From the NCBI RefSeq assembly GCF_000967965.1, contig NZ_LACC01000016.1:63951-127950 (forward strand): a DNA stretch of 64,000 bases. Reading direction: 5' to 3'. This DNA is from Pseudomonas fluorescens (GTDB lineage: Bacteria > Pseudomonadota > Gammaproteobacteria > Pseudomonadales > Pseudomonadaceae). Each line of letters begins with the position of its first letter. Within the stretch, counting starts at the first letter, position 1. Below, one piece after another: positions 25,968 to 35,975 of the stretch. The notes under the pieces are model-generated. The model did not search any database. It had not been told where the DNA came from and saw only the letters and a list, made by a program, of their open reading frames with translations. The position numbers and the translations under genes were made by a program.

Positions 25968-26142
25968 GACAAGCCCCTGTGTTTTCTTATGGAAGACGCT
26001 TAAGGAAAGTTGGCAAATTCGGGATTCGGACGACTGCGATATCCTGCCCTAATGCAGCTTATGCGTCTCGCTGCAAATTCGCCTGCGGCGTGACTATAAG
26101 ATGATGCCGTTAGATAGGAAAATAATAAATATTCTATTTGTT

Positions 26143-26157
26143 ATTCAATAATTGAAT
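26143..26157. promoter_or_regulatory. Palindrome ATTCAAT-A-ATTGAAT upstream of tcyJ
   Basis: A perfect 7+7 bp palindrome with a one-base spacer lies about 176 bases upstream of tcyJ in a 60-base AT-rich block that also contains AATAATAAATATTC. It resembles the AT-rich blocks before other sulfur genes here. A site for a sulfur-starvation regulator such as CysB is possible; this is inference. Confidence 0.35.
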
Positions 26158-26172
26158 ATGAAGGCGATCCAT

Positions 26173-26305
26173 TGTGGCGAGGGGGCTTGCCCCCGTTCGG
26201 CTGCGCAGCAGTCGTAAAATTTGTTAGCCCGGTTCCACTGAAACTACGCGGTTGCAGGTTTTAGGGGCGCTTCGCACCCCAGCGGGGGCAAGCCCCCTCG
26301 CCACA
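26173..26305. repeat. REP pair, TGTGGCGAGGGGGC type
   Basis: TGTGGCGAGGGGGCTTGCCC and GGGCAAGCCCCCTCGCCACA in inverted orientation with GGCTGCGCAGCAGTC and GGGCGCTTCGCACCC hairpins between them; between tcyJ and dcyD. Confidence 0.85.
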
Positions 26306-26351
26306 GGTATTGCGACTTGTTCACAGGCAAGCTCTCTGCCGCTCAAGCGTG

Positions 26352-27350
26352 TCAACCCGTCAGATAATCCTTATAGGCAAACAACGCCGGCGCCCCGCCG
26401 GTGTGCAGGAATATAATCGGACCCTCGTCGAAACGCTGACGCCCGATCCCGTCCAGCAAGCCCGCCATGGCCTTGCCAGTGTAGACCGGGTCCAGCAGCA
26501 AGCCTTCCTGACTCGCCAGCAGCTTCACCGCCGCCAGTGTGCCGGCATTCGGCTCGCCATAACGCGGGGCGAAATACTCGTCCCACAACTCGACCTTGAA
26601 AGCCTCCGGCAGATTCACGCCCAGCAACTCGGCGGTGCGTTCGGCCAGGCCTTGAACCTTTGGCCGCTGGTCTTCATCGCTGCGCGAAACCGTCACGCCG
26701 ATTACTGGCAGATCCGGCAGTGCTTCACTCAGGGCCAGTGCCAGGCCGCTGTGGGTACCGGCGCTGCCCGAGGCCAGGACCACGGCGGCGAAAGTCAGGC
26801 CGGTGTCCTTGATCTGCTCGGCCAGTTCCAGCCCGGCGCGCACGTAGCCCAGGGCGCCCAGCGCATTGGAGCCACCGATCGGCACCAGGTACGGCTTCTT
26901 GCCGTTGCTGCGCAGTCGGTTGGCCAAGGCTTGCAGTTGCTCGTCGGCGTTGTCGAGGTTTTCCACCAGTTCGACCTTGACATCGAACAGGTCGAGCAGC
27001 AGCCGGTTGCCGTTGCCGGTGTAATTGCTGTCGTCAGTGCCGAGAGGGTTTTCCAGAAGGGCTACGCAGCCCAGACCCAACTTGGCGGCAATGGCGGCTG
27101 TCTGGCGCACGTGGTTCGATTGCAGCGCGCCCGCCGTGATCAAGGTGTCAGCACCCTGGGCCAAGGCATCGGCGGCCAGGTATTCGAGTTTGCGCAGCTT
27201 GTTTCCGCCCATTGCCAGCGGTGTCAGGTCATCGCGCTTGACGTACAGGTCTCGGCCCAGCCAGGTCGACAGGCGTTCGAGTTTTTCGAGGGCGGTGGGC
27301 TGACCGAGCAGGTCGAGGCGGTTAAAGCGGGCGAGCTGTTGTTTGATCAT
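26352..27350 (-). CDS. dcyD: D-cysteine desulfhydrase
   Basis: This 332-residue PLP enzyme of the ACC-deaminase/DcyD family converts D-cysteine to pyruvate, ammonia and sulfide. Visible features are [21 protein letters not shown] with PLP lysine Lys51, [39 protein letters not shown] (phosphate-binding) and [18 protein letters not shown] at 27350 begins [12 protein letters not shown], the usual start. It is divergent from epsC and downstream of the cystine transporter, on the same strand; in many gamma-proteobacteria dcyD is linked to fliY/tcy genes in just this way. Confidence 0.92.
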   Translation of the reverse strand: MIKQQLARFNRLDLLGQPTALEKLERLSTWLGRDLYVKRDDLTPLAMGGNKLRKLEYLAADALAQGADTLITAGALQSNHVRQTAAIAAKLGLGCVALLENPLGTDDSNYTGNGNRLLLDLFDVKVELVENLDNADEQLQALANRLRSNGKKPYLVPIGGSNALGALGYVRAGLELAEQIKDTGLTFAAVVLASGSAGTHSGLALALSEALPDLPVIGVTVSRSDEDQRPKVQGLAERTAELLGVNLPEAFKVELWDEYFAPRYGEPNAGTLAAVKLLASQEGLLLDPVYTGKAMAGLLDGIGRQRFDEGPIIFLHTGGAPALFAYKDYLTG

Positions 27351-27541
27351 GAGTCCGTACTGGCGGTTGAAGATCTCAGGACTATAGGCACGCCAAAAAG
27401 TTGGGGCAACCGCCAATCGCTTATAGCCAATCGAACTGAGCACAGCACTATTGGTTCTTAATTTGCCTCGTGACCCTTGCCGTAAAGTAATCGCCGTCAG
27501 TGCGGCCAGACAGTCCGGCCGCCCGTGAGGAGTTTTTTACC

Positions 27542-28468
27542 GTGAGTGAGCGTTCCAGCCATTGGCAATTGCAGACCATCGTCAGCCAGCTGCGCACGGC
27601 ACGTGAACAGTGGCGTGCACAAAACGGCCGGGCCAGCGGCGAGCAGGGCGGTCGAGAATTACCGTCCCGCGCAGCCATGGCGGACATTCTCGAGGCCCTG
27701 TGTGGTGCGTTGTTCCCGATGCGCCTGGGGCCGGTTGACCTGCGCGAGGAGAGCGAAGACTTCTACGTCGGCCACACCCTGGATGTGGCGTTGAATGCGC
27801 TGTTGGCCCAGGCGCGACTCGAATTGCGCTACGCCGCGCGCCACAGTGACCAGGCCGAAACTGAAGTCGAAGCCCGGACCATCCAGATCATTCAGGACTT
27901 TGCCCTCGCTTTGCCTGGGTTGCGCAGCCTGTTGGACACCGACGTGCTCGCGGCCTATCACGGTGACCCGGCGGCGCGCAGTGTCGATGAAGTATTGTTG
28001 TGCTACCCAGGGATTCTGGCGGTGATTCACCATCGTCTGGCCCATCATTTGTATCGCGCCGGGCTGCCGTTGCTGGCGCGGATCAGCGCGGAAATCGCTC
28101 ACTCCGCTACCGGCATCGACATCCACCCCGGAGCGCAGATCGGCCGCAGTTTTTTCATCGACCACGGGACGGGTGTGGTGATTGGCGAGACGGCGATCAT
28201 CGGCGAGCGCGTGCGGATCTATCAGGCGGTGACCTTGGGCGCCAAGCGCTTCCCGGCGGACGAAGACGGTCAGTTGCAGAAAGGCCAGCCTCGGCATCCG
28301 ATTGTCGAGGACGACGTGGTGATTTATGCCGGGGCGACGATTCTCGGGCGGATCACCATCGGTCAGGGTTCGACCATTGGCGGCAACGTCTGGCTGACCC
28401 GCAGCGTGCCGGCGGGCAGCAACCTGACCCAGGCGAATCTGCAGCATGATGATGGGGCGCAGAAGTAG
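27542..28468 (+). CDS. epsC: Serine O-acetyltransferase EpsC
   Basis: This 308-residue enzyme makes O-acetylserine, the acceptor for sulfide in cysteine synthesis. The N-terminal half is helical (MRLGPVDLREESEDFYVGHTLD) and the C-terminal half is a left-handed beta-helix with hexapeptide repeats: IDIHPGAQIGRSFFIDHGTGVVIGETAIIGERVRIYQAVTLGAKRF (about 196-240). The SAT signature HPGA.IG..F.IDH is clear. It starts with GTG; GAGGAG lies 9 bases upstream. It is of the EpsC class rather than CysE, and is placed divergently from dcyD. Confidence 0.92.
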   Translation: MSERSSHWQLQTIVSQLRTAREQWRAQNGRASGEQGGRELPSRAAMADILEALCGALFPMRLGPVDLREESEDFYVGHTLDVALNALLAQARLELRYAARHSDQAETEVEARTIQIIQDFALALPGLRSLLDTDVLAAYHGDPAARSVDEVLLCYPGILAVIHHRLAHHLYRAGLPLLARISAEIAHSATGIDIHPGAQIGRSFFIDHGTGVVIGETAIIGERVRIYQAVTLGAKRFPADEDGQLQKGQPRHPIVEDDVVIYAGATILGRITIGQGSTIGGNVWLTRSVPAGSNLTQANLQHDDGAQK

Positions 28469-28511
28469 GCCTTTGGATCTCCGTTGACTGGTCTGGCCTC
28501 ATCGTCGGAAC

Positions 28512-28608
28512 GCCGCCCGGAGCAAGCTCGCTCCCACAGGGTTTCCTGGCGTTCACAGCTTTTGTGTTCAACCCGGATCCGCTGTGGGAGCGAGCTTGCT
28601 CGCGATTG
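28512..28608. repeat. REP pair with GC-rich insertion in left arm
   Basis: The right arm GGGAGCGAGCTTGCTCGCGA is standard. The left arm should read CATCGCGAGCAAGC but carries an extra TCGGAACGCCGCCCG before GAGCAAGC (about 28503-28519). The same insertion recurs near 37897 and 55799. Confidence 0.8.
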
Positions 28609-28715
28609 GATTTCAAGCCGAATCGAGTTGTTGGTCTTCAGCAAATTTCCTCCCTTGAGCTAGCGTAAGAACACCACCGCCGAGCCCTGCGATTAGTCCT
28701 TAGCCCCCTATTCAT

Positions 28716-28745
28716 GTTTAACTTGAACGTTCATTCAAGTTAAAC
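28716..28745. promoter_or_regulatory. 12+12 bp perfect palindrome, probable BetI operator
   Basis: GTTTAACTTGAA (28716-28727) and TTCAAGTTAAAC (28734-28745) are exact inverse complements around CGTTCA. The core TTGAACGTTCATTCAA is of the kind bound by the TetR-family choline sensor BetI upstream of betT in other Pseudomonas. It lies 91 bases before the betT start. The betI gene itself is not in the window. Confidence 0.75.
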
Positions 28746-28836
28746 CGGCGGTTCGCTGCCCGCTCACAACAGGAGGCTTGCCTTTGCTGAGTCCGATTTC
28801 TACAGCCACGTTTTACCCCTTCGAGGTGCACCGAAC

Positions 28837-30837
28837 ATGAGTGCATCGTCCATCCCTCCAAGCGGTCTGATCCGCATGAATCCGCCGGTGTTCTGGTTCT
28901 CGGCGAGTTTCATCCTGTTGTTTGGTGTCGTTGTCATCGCCATGCCCGAGCACGCCGGTGCCTGGTTGCTGGCGGCGCAAAACTGGGCGGCCAACACGGT
29001 CGGCTGGTATTACCTGCTGGCGATGACCCTGTATCTGGTCTTCGTGGTGGTCACCGCCTTGTCCGGCTACGGCAAGATCAAGCTCGGTGCCGACCACGAC
29101 GAACCCGAATTCAGTTATTTGTCCTGGGCCGGCATGCTGTTCGCCGCCGGGATCAGCATCACCCTGTTTTTCTTCTGCGTGTCCGAGCCGCTGACCCACA
29201 TGCTGCAACCGCCCCAAGGCGAGGCCGGTACGGCGGATGCGGCGCGCCAGGCGATGCAGATTCTGTTTCTGCACTGGGGCCTGCATGGCTGGGGCGTGTT
29301 CGCCTTTGTCGGCATGGCGCTGGCCTACTTCGCCTACCGGCATAACCTGCCACTGGCCCTGCGCTCGGCGTTGTACCCGCTGATCGGCAAGCGCATCAAT
29401 GGCCCCATCGGCTACGCGGTGGATGGCTTCGGCATCATCGCCACGGTGTTCGGCCTCGGTGCCGACATGGGCTTCGGCGTGTTGCACCTCAACTCGGGCC
29501 TGGACTACCTGTTCGGCATCGCCCACACCCAATGGATTCAGGTCGGCCTGATCACCTTGATGATGGGCGCGGCGATCATCGTTGCCGTATCCGGCGTCGA
29601 CAAGGGCGTGCGGGTGATGTCCGACATCAACATGCTGCTGGCCTGTGCGCTGCTGCTGTTCGTGTTGTTCGCCGGCCCCACGCAGCACTTGCTCAACACC
29701 CTGATCCAGAACCTCGGCGATTACCTCGGCGCCTTGCCGATGAAGAGTTTCGACCTCTATGCCTACGATAAACCCAGCGACTGGTTGGGCGGTTGGACGG
29801 TGTTCTACTGGGCCTGGTGGATTGCATGGTCGCCGTTCGTGGGCCTGTTCATCGCACGGATTTCCCGTGGTCGGACCATCCGCGAATTCGTTTTCGGCGT
29901 GCTGTTGATCCCGCTCGGCTTCACCCTGGCGTGGATGTCGATCTTCGGCAACAGCGCCATCGATCAAGTGCTCAACCACGGCATGAGCGCGCTCGGCATG
30001 TCGGCTATCGATAATCCGTCGATGACGCTCTACCTGCTGCTGGAAACCTACCCGTGGAGCAAAACCGTGATCGCGGTCACGGTGTTCATCAGCTTCGTGT
30101 TCTTCGTCACCTCCGCCGACTCCGGCACCGTGGTGCTGTCGACGCTGTCCGCCAAGGGCGGCAACCCCGATGAAGACGGGCCGAAATGGCTGCGGGTGTT
30201 CTGGGGCGCGATGACCGCATTGGTGACCAGCGCTTTGCTGTTTTCCGGCAGCATCGATGCGTTGAAGTCGGCGGTGGTCCTGACTTCGCTGCCGTTCTCG
30301 TTGATCTTGCTGTTGATGATGTGGGGGCTGCACAAGGCGTTTTATCTGGAATCGCAGAAGCAGATTGCGCAGATGCATTCACTGGCACCGGTCTCGGCAT
30401 CCCGGCGTGGCAAGGGTGGATGGCGCCAGCGCCTGAGTCAGGCGGTGCATTTCCCGTCGCGGGATGAGGTTTATCGTTTCCTCGATACGACGGTGCGCCC
30501 GGCGATTGAAGAAGTGTCTGCCGTGTTCATCGAAAAGGGTTTGCACGTAGCGACACACCCGGACCCGGCCAATGACAGCGTCAGCCTGGAAATCGGCCAC
30601 GGCGACCAGCATCCGTTCGTGTATCAGGTGCAGATGCGTGGCTACTTCACGCCGTCGTTTGCCCGTGGCGGTATGGGTTCCAAACAACTCAACAATCGCC
30701 GCTACTACCGGGCCGAAGTGCATTTGAGCGAGGGCAGTCAGGACTACGATCTGGTGGGCTACACCAAGGAGCAGATCATCAACGACATCCTCGATCAGTA
30801 CGAACGGCACATGCAGTTCCTGCATCTGGTGCGTTGA
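28837..30837 (+). CDS. betT: BCCT-family choline transporter BetT
   Basis: The 666-residue transporter begins with about ten residues before the first helix and has about twelve helices to residue 500, including the BCCT signature ...GGWTVFYWAWWIAWSPFVGLFIARISRGRTIREF near 315-350. A cytoplasmic C-terminal domain of about 160 residues follows (from QSQAVHFPSRDEVYRFLDTTVRPAIEEVSAVF), a feature of osmotically controlled, high-capacity choline carriers such as BetT. It takes up choline for glycine-betaine synthesis. The upstream palindrome suggests choline-responsive repression by BetI. Confidence 0.92.
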   Translation: MSASSIPPSGLIRMNPPVFWFSASFILLFGVVVIAMPEHAGAWLLAAQNWAANTVGWYYLLAMTLYLVFVVVTALSGYGKIKLGADHDEPEFSYLSWAGMLFAAGISITLFFFCVSEPLTHMLQPPQGEAGTADAARQAMQILFLHWGLHGWGVFAFVGMALAYFAYRHNLPLALRSALYPLIGKRINGPIGYAVDGFGIIATVFGLGADMGFGVLHLNSGLDYLFGIAHTQWIQVGLITLMMGAAIIVAVSGVDKGVRVMSDINMLLACALLLFVLFAGPTQHLLNTLIQNLGDYLGALPMKSFDLYAYDKPSDWLGGWTVFYWAWWIAWSPFVGLFIARISRGRTIREFVFGVLLIPLGFTLAWMSIFGNSAIDQVLNHGMSALGMSAIDNPSMTLYLLLETYPWSKTVIAVTVFISFVFFVTSADSGTVVLSTLSAKGGNPDEDGPKWLRVFWGAMTALVTSALLFSGSIDALKSAVVLTSLPFSLILLLMMWGLHKAFYLESQKQIAQMHSLAPVSASRRGKGGWRQRLSQAVHFPSRDEVYRFLDTTVRPAIEEVSAVFIEKGLHVATHPDPANDSVSLEIGHGDQHPFVYQVQMRGYFTPSFARGGMGSKQLNNRRYYRAEVHLSEGSQDYDLVGYTKEQIINDILDQYERHMQFLHLVR

Positions 30838-30846
30838 TCAAGGCCC

Positions 30847-31107
30847 TCACGTCTCGGTGGTCAACACCATGAACAACACCAGCGCCGCCACCGGGACACC
30901 GAACACGGCGCTACCGACCACCAGTTCGGTGCTCAATGGCTGGCCGGCATGCACTATGCCGACTGCGGCATTGATCAGCGTCAGCGCCAACCACAGCACG
31001 ATAAAACTGTAGGCCAGGGTTTGGCGGGTGAAGCCGATGTTCTCGCCGATGTAGAGCATCAGCGCCAGGAGGATCAGGCCGAAGGTGGTGATGATGGTGG
31101 TGTGCAT
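30847..31107 (-). CDS. Small three-helix membrane protein
   Basis: The 86-residue product MHTTIITTFGLILLALMLYI is almost wholly hydrophobic with three predicted helices at about 4-20, 32-50 and 62-82. GGAAG lies before the ATG. It converges with betT, with nine bases between stops, and is downstream of the SDR gene on the same strand (64 bp). Similar small proteins are common next to oxidoreductase genes in Pseudomonas, but no function is known to me. Confidence 0.7.
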   Translation of the reverse strand: MHTTIITTFGLILLALMLYIGENIGFTRQTLAYSFIVLWLALTLINAAVGIVHAGQPLSTELVVGSAVFGVPVAALVLFMVLTTET

Positions 31108-31171
31108 GGTGAGTGCTTCCGCTGGATTTTTTGCCTGACAAACCGCTATCGCGGTGTCTGTTTGAGCATAG

Positions 31172-31912
31172 TTAAACCAACCCACCATTGACCCGCAAAA
31201 TCTGCCCATTGACCCACGCTGAATCCGGCCCGGCGAGGAAGGACACGACACGGGCAATGTCTTCTGGCTGACCGAGACGCTCCAGCGGCGCCATCTTCGC
31301 GAAATTCTGAATCTGCTCCTCACTCTTGCCGTGCAAAAACAGCTCAGTCGCCACCGGCCCGGGAGCCACCGCATTGACGGTAATGTTGCGCCCGCGCATC
31401 TCTTTGGCGAACACCTGGGTCAGGGATTCCACTGCCGCTTTGCTGGCGATGTACACCGCGTAGCCCGGCAGGTTCATGCCGACGGTACTGCTGGAGAAGT
31501 TGATGATCCGGCCACCGCTGTTCAGGCGGGCCGCCGCTTCACGCAGGGTATTGAAGGTGCCGCGAGCGTGGATGTTGAAGTTCTGCTCGAACAGTTCATC
31601 GCTGTGTTGCGCCAGCGGCAGGACCTTGAGGATGCCGGCGTTGTTCACCAAAACATCGACCTTGCCGAACTGGGTTTCAACCTCGTCGAACATCCGGCGC
31701 ACGTCGTCGGCATTGGCCACATCGGCCTTGATCGCTATGGCCTGGTGGCCGGCCTGACGTAGCTCCACCACCCGCTTCGAGGCTTCGGTGGCGCTGCTGG
31801 CGTAGTTGATGGCAACGGCGAAACCTTCGCTGGCCAGTTGTTTGGCGATGACCGCGCCGATGCCGCGGGAGGCGCCGGTCACGATGGCAACTTTCGGTGT
31901 TTGATGAGTCAT
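31172..31912 (-). CDS. Short-chain dehydrogenase/reductase
   Basis: This 246-residue classical SDR has a cofactor motif TGASRGIG at 12-19, NNAG in VDVLVNNAGIL, the catalytic Ser in IINFSSSTVG, YIASK as YxxxK, and the ending DSAWVNGQILRVNGGLV. The Arg at position 16 in the cofactor motif favours NADP(H). It is divergent from the LysR gene at 32033 with 120 bp between, so that regulator probably controls it. The substrate is unknown. Confidence 0.9.
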   Translation of the reverse strand: MTHQTPKVAIVTGASRGIGAVIAKQLASEGFAVAINYASSATEASKRVVELRQAGHQAIAIKADVANADDVRRMFDEVETQFGKVDVLVNNAGILKVLPLAQHSDELFEQNFNIHARGTFNTLREAAARLNSGGRIINFSSSTVGMNLPGYAVYIASKAAVESLTQVFAKEMRGRNITVNAVAPGPVATELFLHGKSEEQIQNFAKMAPLERLGQPEDIARVVSFLAGPDSAWVNGQILRVNGGLV

Positions 31913-32032
31913 GTTGGTGTTCCTGTCGATGGGGTGTGAAGTCAATTTCACATGTTTACTCAGGGCGATAAATGCACGAGAGTTGCCTTGACTGTTCAAT
32001 AATCGCCAACAATCGAGTGCCTGGAGTGAGCT

Positions 32033-32923
32033 GTGGACCAAGTCAAAGCGATGAAGGTTTTTGTGCGGATCTACGAGCGCAGCAGCTTCACGCAGGCTGC
32101 CGATGACCTGAACCTGCCACGCGCGACGCTGACCCACACCCTGAATCAGTTCGAGGCCTGGCTGGGTACGCGTTTGTTGGAGCGCAGCACGCGTAAAGTG
32201 CGTCCGACGCTGGACGGCGAGGCGTATTACCTGCGTTGCGTGCAACTGCTGGCAGAGCTGGAAGAAGCGGAATTGGCGTTTCGCGGTGTGGCACCGAAGG
32301 GGCGGCTGCGGGTGGACTTGCACGGGACATTGGCCAAGCATTTCGTGATCCCGGCATTGCCGCAATTCATGGCGCGTTATCCCGACATCGAGCTGTCCAT
32401 CAGCGAGGCTGACCGTCAGGTCGACCTGATCACCGAAGGTATCGATTGTGTGTTGCGCGCAGGAACATTGGGCGACTCCACGCTGATCGGCAAACGTGTC
32501 GCCAACCTGCGTCAGATCACCTGCGCCAGCCCCGCCTATTTGCGCAAATACGGCGAACCGAAAAGCCTTGCCGACCTGAGCCAGCACCGTGCGGTGAACT
32601 ACGTTTCGCGCACGACGGCCAAATTGTTTCCCTTTGAATTCATGGTGGACGGTGAACTCAAGGAAGTGGCCATCGACGGTGCGGTCTCGGTGTTCGGCGC
32701 AGAAATCTACGCCGCCTCGGCGATTGCCGGACTGGGCCTGATCCAGTGCCCGCACTACCGGATGGAAACGCAAATTGCCCAAGGGTTGGTCAAGGAAATC
32801 CTCACCGACACCCCACCGCCATCAATGCCGGTTTCAGTGCTGTACCCGCACAACCGACACATGTCGCCCAGGGTCCGGGTGTTTGTGGATTGGTTGGGTG
32901 AGGTGTTTGCGGGGGCGCGGTAG
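32033..32923 (+). CDS. LysR-family regulator divergent from SDR gene
   Basis: This 296-residue LysR-type regulator starts with GTG at 32033 (GGAGTGAG lies directly upstream) and the sequence MDQVKAMKVFVRIYERSSFTQAADDLNLPRATLTHTLNQFEAWLGTRLLER, a winged helix-turn-helix. The effector domain is of the CrgA/AaeR type (TEGIDCVLRAGTLGDSTLIGKRVANLRQITCASPAYL). It probably autoregulates and controls the divergent SDR operon. Confidence 0.9.
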   Translation: MDQVKAMKVFVRIYERSSFTQAADDLNLPRATLTHTLNQFEAWLGTRLLERSTRKVRPTLDGEAYYLRCVQLLAELEEAELAFRGVAPKGRLRVDLHGTLAKHFVIPALPQFMARYPDIELSISEADRQVDLITEGIDCVLRAGTLGDSTLIGKRVANLRQITCASPAYLRKYGEPKSLADLSQHRAVNYVSRTTAKLFPFEFMVDGELKEVAIDGAVSVFGAEIYAASAIAGLGLIQCPHYRMETQIAQGLVKEILTDTPPPSMPVSVLYPHNRHMSPRVRVFVDWLGEVFAGAR

Positions 32924-33056
32924 CTTGTCAGCGGGAAATATGTGAAACGTTTCAGCAATTAGTCGAATCAGGGGTTTTCTGGCGTTTGTCCGGGCGTATG
33001 CTGGGCGACTGGCGAAGCAGTCGATACCAGATTCAAGACAGACAAGAGAGGATTCG

Positions 33057-34094
33057 ATGACTTACACCGCTGCCGAAAACCGCTACGACTCCATCCCCTA
33101 CCGCCGCGTGGGCCGCAGCGGGCTGGTGCTGCCGGCGCTGTCGTTGGGCCTGTGGCACAACTTCGGCGACAGCACGCCGATCGATACCCAGCGCGCGTTG
33201 TTGCGCACGGCGTTCGACCTGGGCATCAACCACTTCGACCTGGCCAACAACTACGGCCCGCCGTATGGCAGCGCCGAGATCAACTTCGGCCGTTTACTGC
33301 GTGAAGACTTCAAGCAGTACCGCGACGAACTGATCATCTCCAGCAAGGCCGGTTGGGACATGTGGCCCGGCCCTTACGGTCAGGGTGGCGGCTCGCGCAA
33401 GTACGTGCTGGCCAGCCTTGACCAGAGCCTGCAACGCCTAGGCGTGGACTACGTCGACATCTTCTATTCTCACCGTTTCGATCCGGACACTCCGCTGGAA
33501 GAAACCGCCAGCGCGCTCGCCACAGCGGTGCAGCAGGGCAAGGCGCTGTACATCGGCATCTCGTCCTATTCCGGGGTGAAAACCCGCGAAATGGCGGCGT
33601 TGCTCAAAGAGTGGAAAGTGCCGCTGCTGATTCACCAGCCGGCCTACAACCTGCTCAATCGCTGGGTGGAAAAAGACCTGCTGGATACCACCGACGAACT
33701 CGGCACCGGCGTGATTGCCTTTACCCCGCTGGCCCAGGGTTTGCTGACCGACAAATACCTCAACGGCGTGCCGTCGGATGCGCGGGTCAACCGTCCGGGC
33801 GGTGGTTCGTTGCAGGCGTCGCATTTGTCCGAGGCCAACATTGCCCAGGTGCGGGCACTCAACGAAATCGCCAAGCGTCGCGGCCAGAGCCTGGCGCAAC
33901 TGGCGCTGGCCTGGACCCTGCGCGATCCTCGGGTCACTTCGGCCTTGATTGGCGCGAGCCGGCCGGAGCAGATCATCGAGAACGTCGGGGCGTTGAAGAA
34001 CCTGAGCTTCAGTGCGCAGGAACTGGCGGAGATTGACCGGTTTGCCCAGGAGGGCGGGATCAATCTTTGGGAGAAGCCATCTACTGCGGAATAG
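33057..34094 (+). CDS. Aldo-keto reductase, YghZ/MgrA type
   Basis: This 345-residue NADPH-dependent enzyme resembles E. coli YghZ (L-glyceraldehyde 3-phosphate reductase). It starts NRYDSIPYRRVGRSGLVLPALSLGLWHNFG and shows the AKR tetrad: Asp in NHFDLANNYG, Tyr in the same motif, Lys in ISSKAGWDMWPGPYG, His in FYSHRFDP. GPYGQGGGSRKYVLASLDQSL is typical of the subgroup, which detoxifies methylglyoxal and reduces aldoses. It is a single gene. Confidence 0.9.
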   Translation: MTYTAAENRYDSIPYRRVGRSGLVLPALSLGLWHNFGDSTPIDTQRALLRTAFDLGINHFDLANNYGPPYGSAEINFGRLLREDFKQYRDELIISSKAGWDMWPGPYGQGGGSRKYVLASLDQSLQRLGVDYVDIFYSHRFDPDTPLEETASALATAVQQGKALYIGISSYSGVKTREMAALLKEWKVPLLIHQPAYNLLNRWVEKDLLDTTDELGTGVIAFTPLAQGLLTDKYLNGVPSDARVNRPGGGSLQASHLSEANIAQVRALNEIAKRRGQSLAQLALAWTLRDPRVTSALIGASRPEQIIENVGALKNLSFSAQELAEIDRFAQEGGINLWEKPSTAE

Positions 34095-34131
34095 GTGATC
34101 GGCACTGGATTTCTGGTGCCTGTTCCTGCCT

Positions 34132-34222
34132 CATCGCGGGCAAGCCCGCTCCCACAGGTTCAGCTGTGTTCACAGATTATGTGTACGACTCGGACCCTGT
34201 GGGAGCGGGCTTGCCCGCGATG
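34132..34222. repeat. REP pair, CATCGCGGGCAAGCCCGC type
   Basis: CATCGCGGGCAAGCCCGCTC and GAGCGGGCTTGCCCGCGATG in inverted orientation, between convergent aldo-keto reductase and tauD. Confidence 0.85.
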
Positions 34223-34253
34223 GGGTCAGATTGGTCAATAAAGAAATCAGGGT

Positions 34254-35096
34254 TCAGCGAAAGAAAGGCACATCCCCCAATACCGTTGCCCGCTGCATCA
34301 CCCGCCGCGCCGGGCGGTAATCGTCCACCGCGTAATGCTGGGTCACGCGGTTGTCCCAGAACGCGATGTCGTCCTGCTGCCAGCGCCAGCGAATGGTGAA
34401 CTCCGGTCGCGTTGAATGGGCGAACAGGAACTTCAGAATCGCCTCGCTCTCGGTTTCCGACAGCTCGTTGATCTTCGAAGTGAAGCCTTCGTTGACGAAC
34501 AGCGAGCGGCGCCCGCTGACCGGGTGCGTGCGGATCACTGGGTGCGACAGCGGCGGATTCTTGCGCCGTGCTTCCTCCCACTGGGCCAGTGCCTCGGGCG
34601 TATTGCCATAGCGTTCCAGCGGAAACGAACGAGTGAAGTCATGGGTAGCGGTCAGACCTTCGAGCAAGGTTTTCAGCGGCGCCGACAGAGCTTCATACGC
34701 TGCAATCCCGCTGGCCCACAACGTGTCGCCGCCAAACTCCGGCAGCAGCTTGGCACTGAGCACCGCGCCCATGGCCGGGGTCGGCAGGAAGGTCACGTCG
34801 GTGTGCCAGATCGCGTTGTCGCGCACGTCGGTGACGGCGGTGTCGAGGATCAGCACTTCGGGTTGCTCCGGCACATTCGGGTAGATCGGGTGAATGTGCA
34901 GGTCGCCGAAATTCGCGGCGAATCGCGCCTGTTGCTGTGGCGTGATCGGCTGGTCGCGAAAGAACAGGACCTGATGCTTGAGCAGGGCCTGTTCGATGGT
35001 ATCGCGCTGCTCCAGGTTCAGCGGCTGGCTGATGTCGACGCCGCTGATCTGTGCGCCGAGGGCGGAGCTTAGGGGGACGATGGTCAAGTCACTCAT
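34254..35096 (-). CDS. tauD: Taurine dioxygenase TauD
   Basis: This 280-residue Fe(II)/2-oxoglutarate dioxygenase converts taurine to aminoacetaldehyde and sulfite. The iron triad is visible: His98 and Asp100 in IWHTDVTF and His254 in [18 protein letters not shown], with an arginine for 2-oxoglutarate at about 265-269. These match E. coli TauD (His99, Asp101, His255, Arg270). The ATG at 35096 gives [20 protein letters not shown]. It is last in the tauABCD operon, 45 bp after tauC, and ends before a REP pair. Confidence 0.95.
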   Translation of the reverse strand: MSDLTIVPLSSALGAQISGVDISQPLNLEQRDTIEQALLKHQVLFFRDQPITPQQQARFAANFGDLHIHPIYPNVPEQPEVLILDTAVTDVRDNAIWHTDVTFLPTPAMGAVLSAKLLPEFGGDTLWASGIAAYEALSAPLKTLLEGLTATHDFTRSFPLERYGNTPEALAQWEEARRKNPPLSHPVIRTHPVSGRRSLFVNEGFTSKINELSETESEAILKFLFAHSTRPEFTIRWRWQQDDIAFWDNRVTQHYAVDDYRPARRVMQRATVLGDVPFFR

Positions 35097-35141
35097 GGTG
35101 GTTCTCTTCAATCTGGAGGTGCCAACTGTGGGTGCGAGTAA

Positions 35142-35975
35142 TCAGTGAGTTTGGCCATGCCACGGCACCAATTTGCGTTGCAGGGCACGCAGGCCCAACT
35201 CCATCGCGAAGGCGATCAGTGCAATCACCAGAATCCCCAGTACCACCACATCGGTGACCAGAAACTGCGCGGCCGATTGCACCATGAAGCCCAAGCCGCT
35301 GGTGGCGGCGATCAGTTCGGCGGCGACCAGCGTCGACCAACCCACGCCGAGGCCAATGCGCACACCGGTCAGAATGTCCGGCAAGGCACTCGGCAAAATG
35401 ACGTGGCGAATCAACTGCACGCGTGTTGCGCCCAGCGACTGCGCGGCACGCAATTTGGCCGGGTCGACCGTGCGCACACCGGTGGCGGTGGCGATGGCAA
35501 TCGGGGCGAAGATCGCCAGGTAGATCAGCAGCACTTTCGACAATTCACCGATGCCGCACCAGATCACGATCAGCGGCAGATAAGCCAACGGCGGAATCGG
35601 CCGGTAGAACTCGATCAGCGGGTCGAGCACACCACGGGCGATACGGTTGGCGCCGATGGCGATTCCCACCGGCACGGCGGTGAGAATCGCAAAGCCGAGG
35701 CCCAGGCCGATACGACTCAGACTCGCGCCGAGGTGCTGCCACAGGGTTGAATCCATATAACCCGAGGTCGCCAGCAGCCAGCCTTTTTGCAGCACGGCGG
35801 AGGGCGGCGGCAGGAACAGCGGCTCGATCAAACCGGTCGCCGTCACGGCCCACCAAATAGCAACGAGAACGACCAGCGTCAGCACACTGATCCAGCGAGT
35901 GCTCAAGCGGCGACTTACCGGAATCACGGCTGAGCCAGGCGTTATCGCGGCGACGGGAATTTCGTAGCTGCTCAT
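35142..35975 (-). CDS. tauC: Taurine ABC transporter permease TauC
   Basis: This 277-residue permease of the SsuC/TauC type has six helices, a proline-glycine-rich N-terminus ([27 protein letters not shown]) and the ABC loop [65 protein letters not shown] is typical of sulfonate/nitrate permeases. It overlaps tauB by 4 bases (35972-35975), so both are translationally coupled. Confidence 0.94.
   Translation of the reverse strand: MSSYEIPVAAITPGSAVIPVSRRLSTRWISVLTLVVLVAIWWAVTATGLIEPLFLPPPSAVLQKGWLLATSGYMDSTLWQHLGASLSRIGLGLGFAILTAVPVGIAIGANRIARGVLDPLIEFYRPIPPLAYLPLIVIWCGIGELSKVLLIYLAIFAPIAIATATGVRTVDPAKLRAAQSLGATRVQLIRHVILPSALPDILTGVRIGLGVGWSTLVAAELIAATSGLGFMVQSAAQFLVTDVVVLGILVIALIAFAMELGLRALQRKLVPWHGQTH

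Noticed and set aside
28813..30378. 521-codon minus-strand frame opposite betT
   Set aside because: His/Gln/Asp-rich composition typical of antisense reading of a membrane protein gene.
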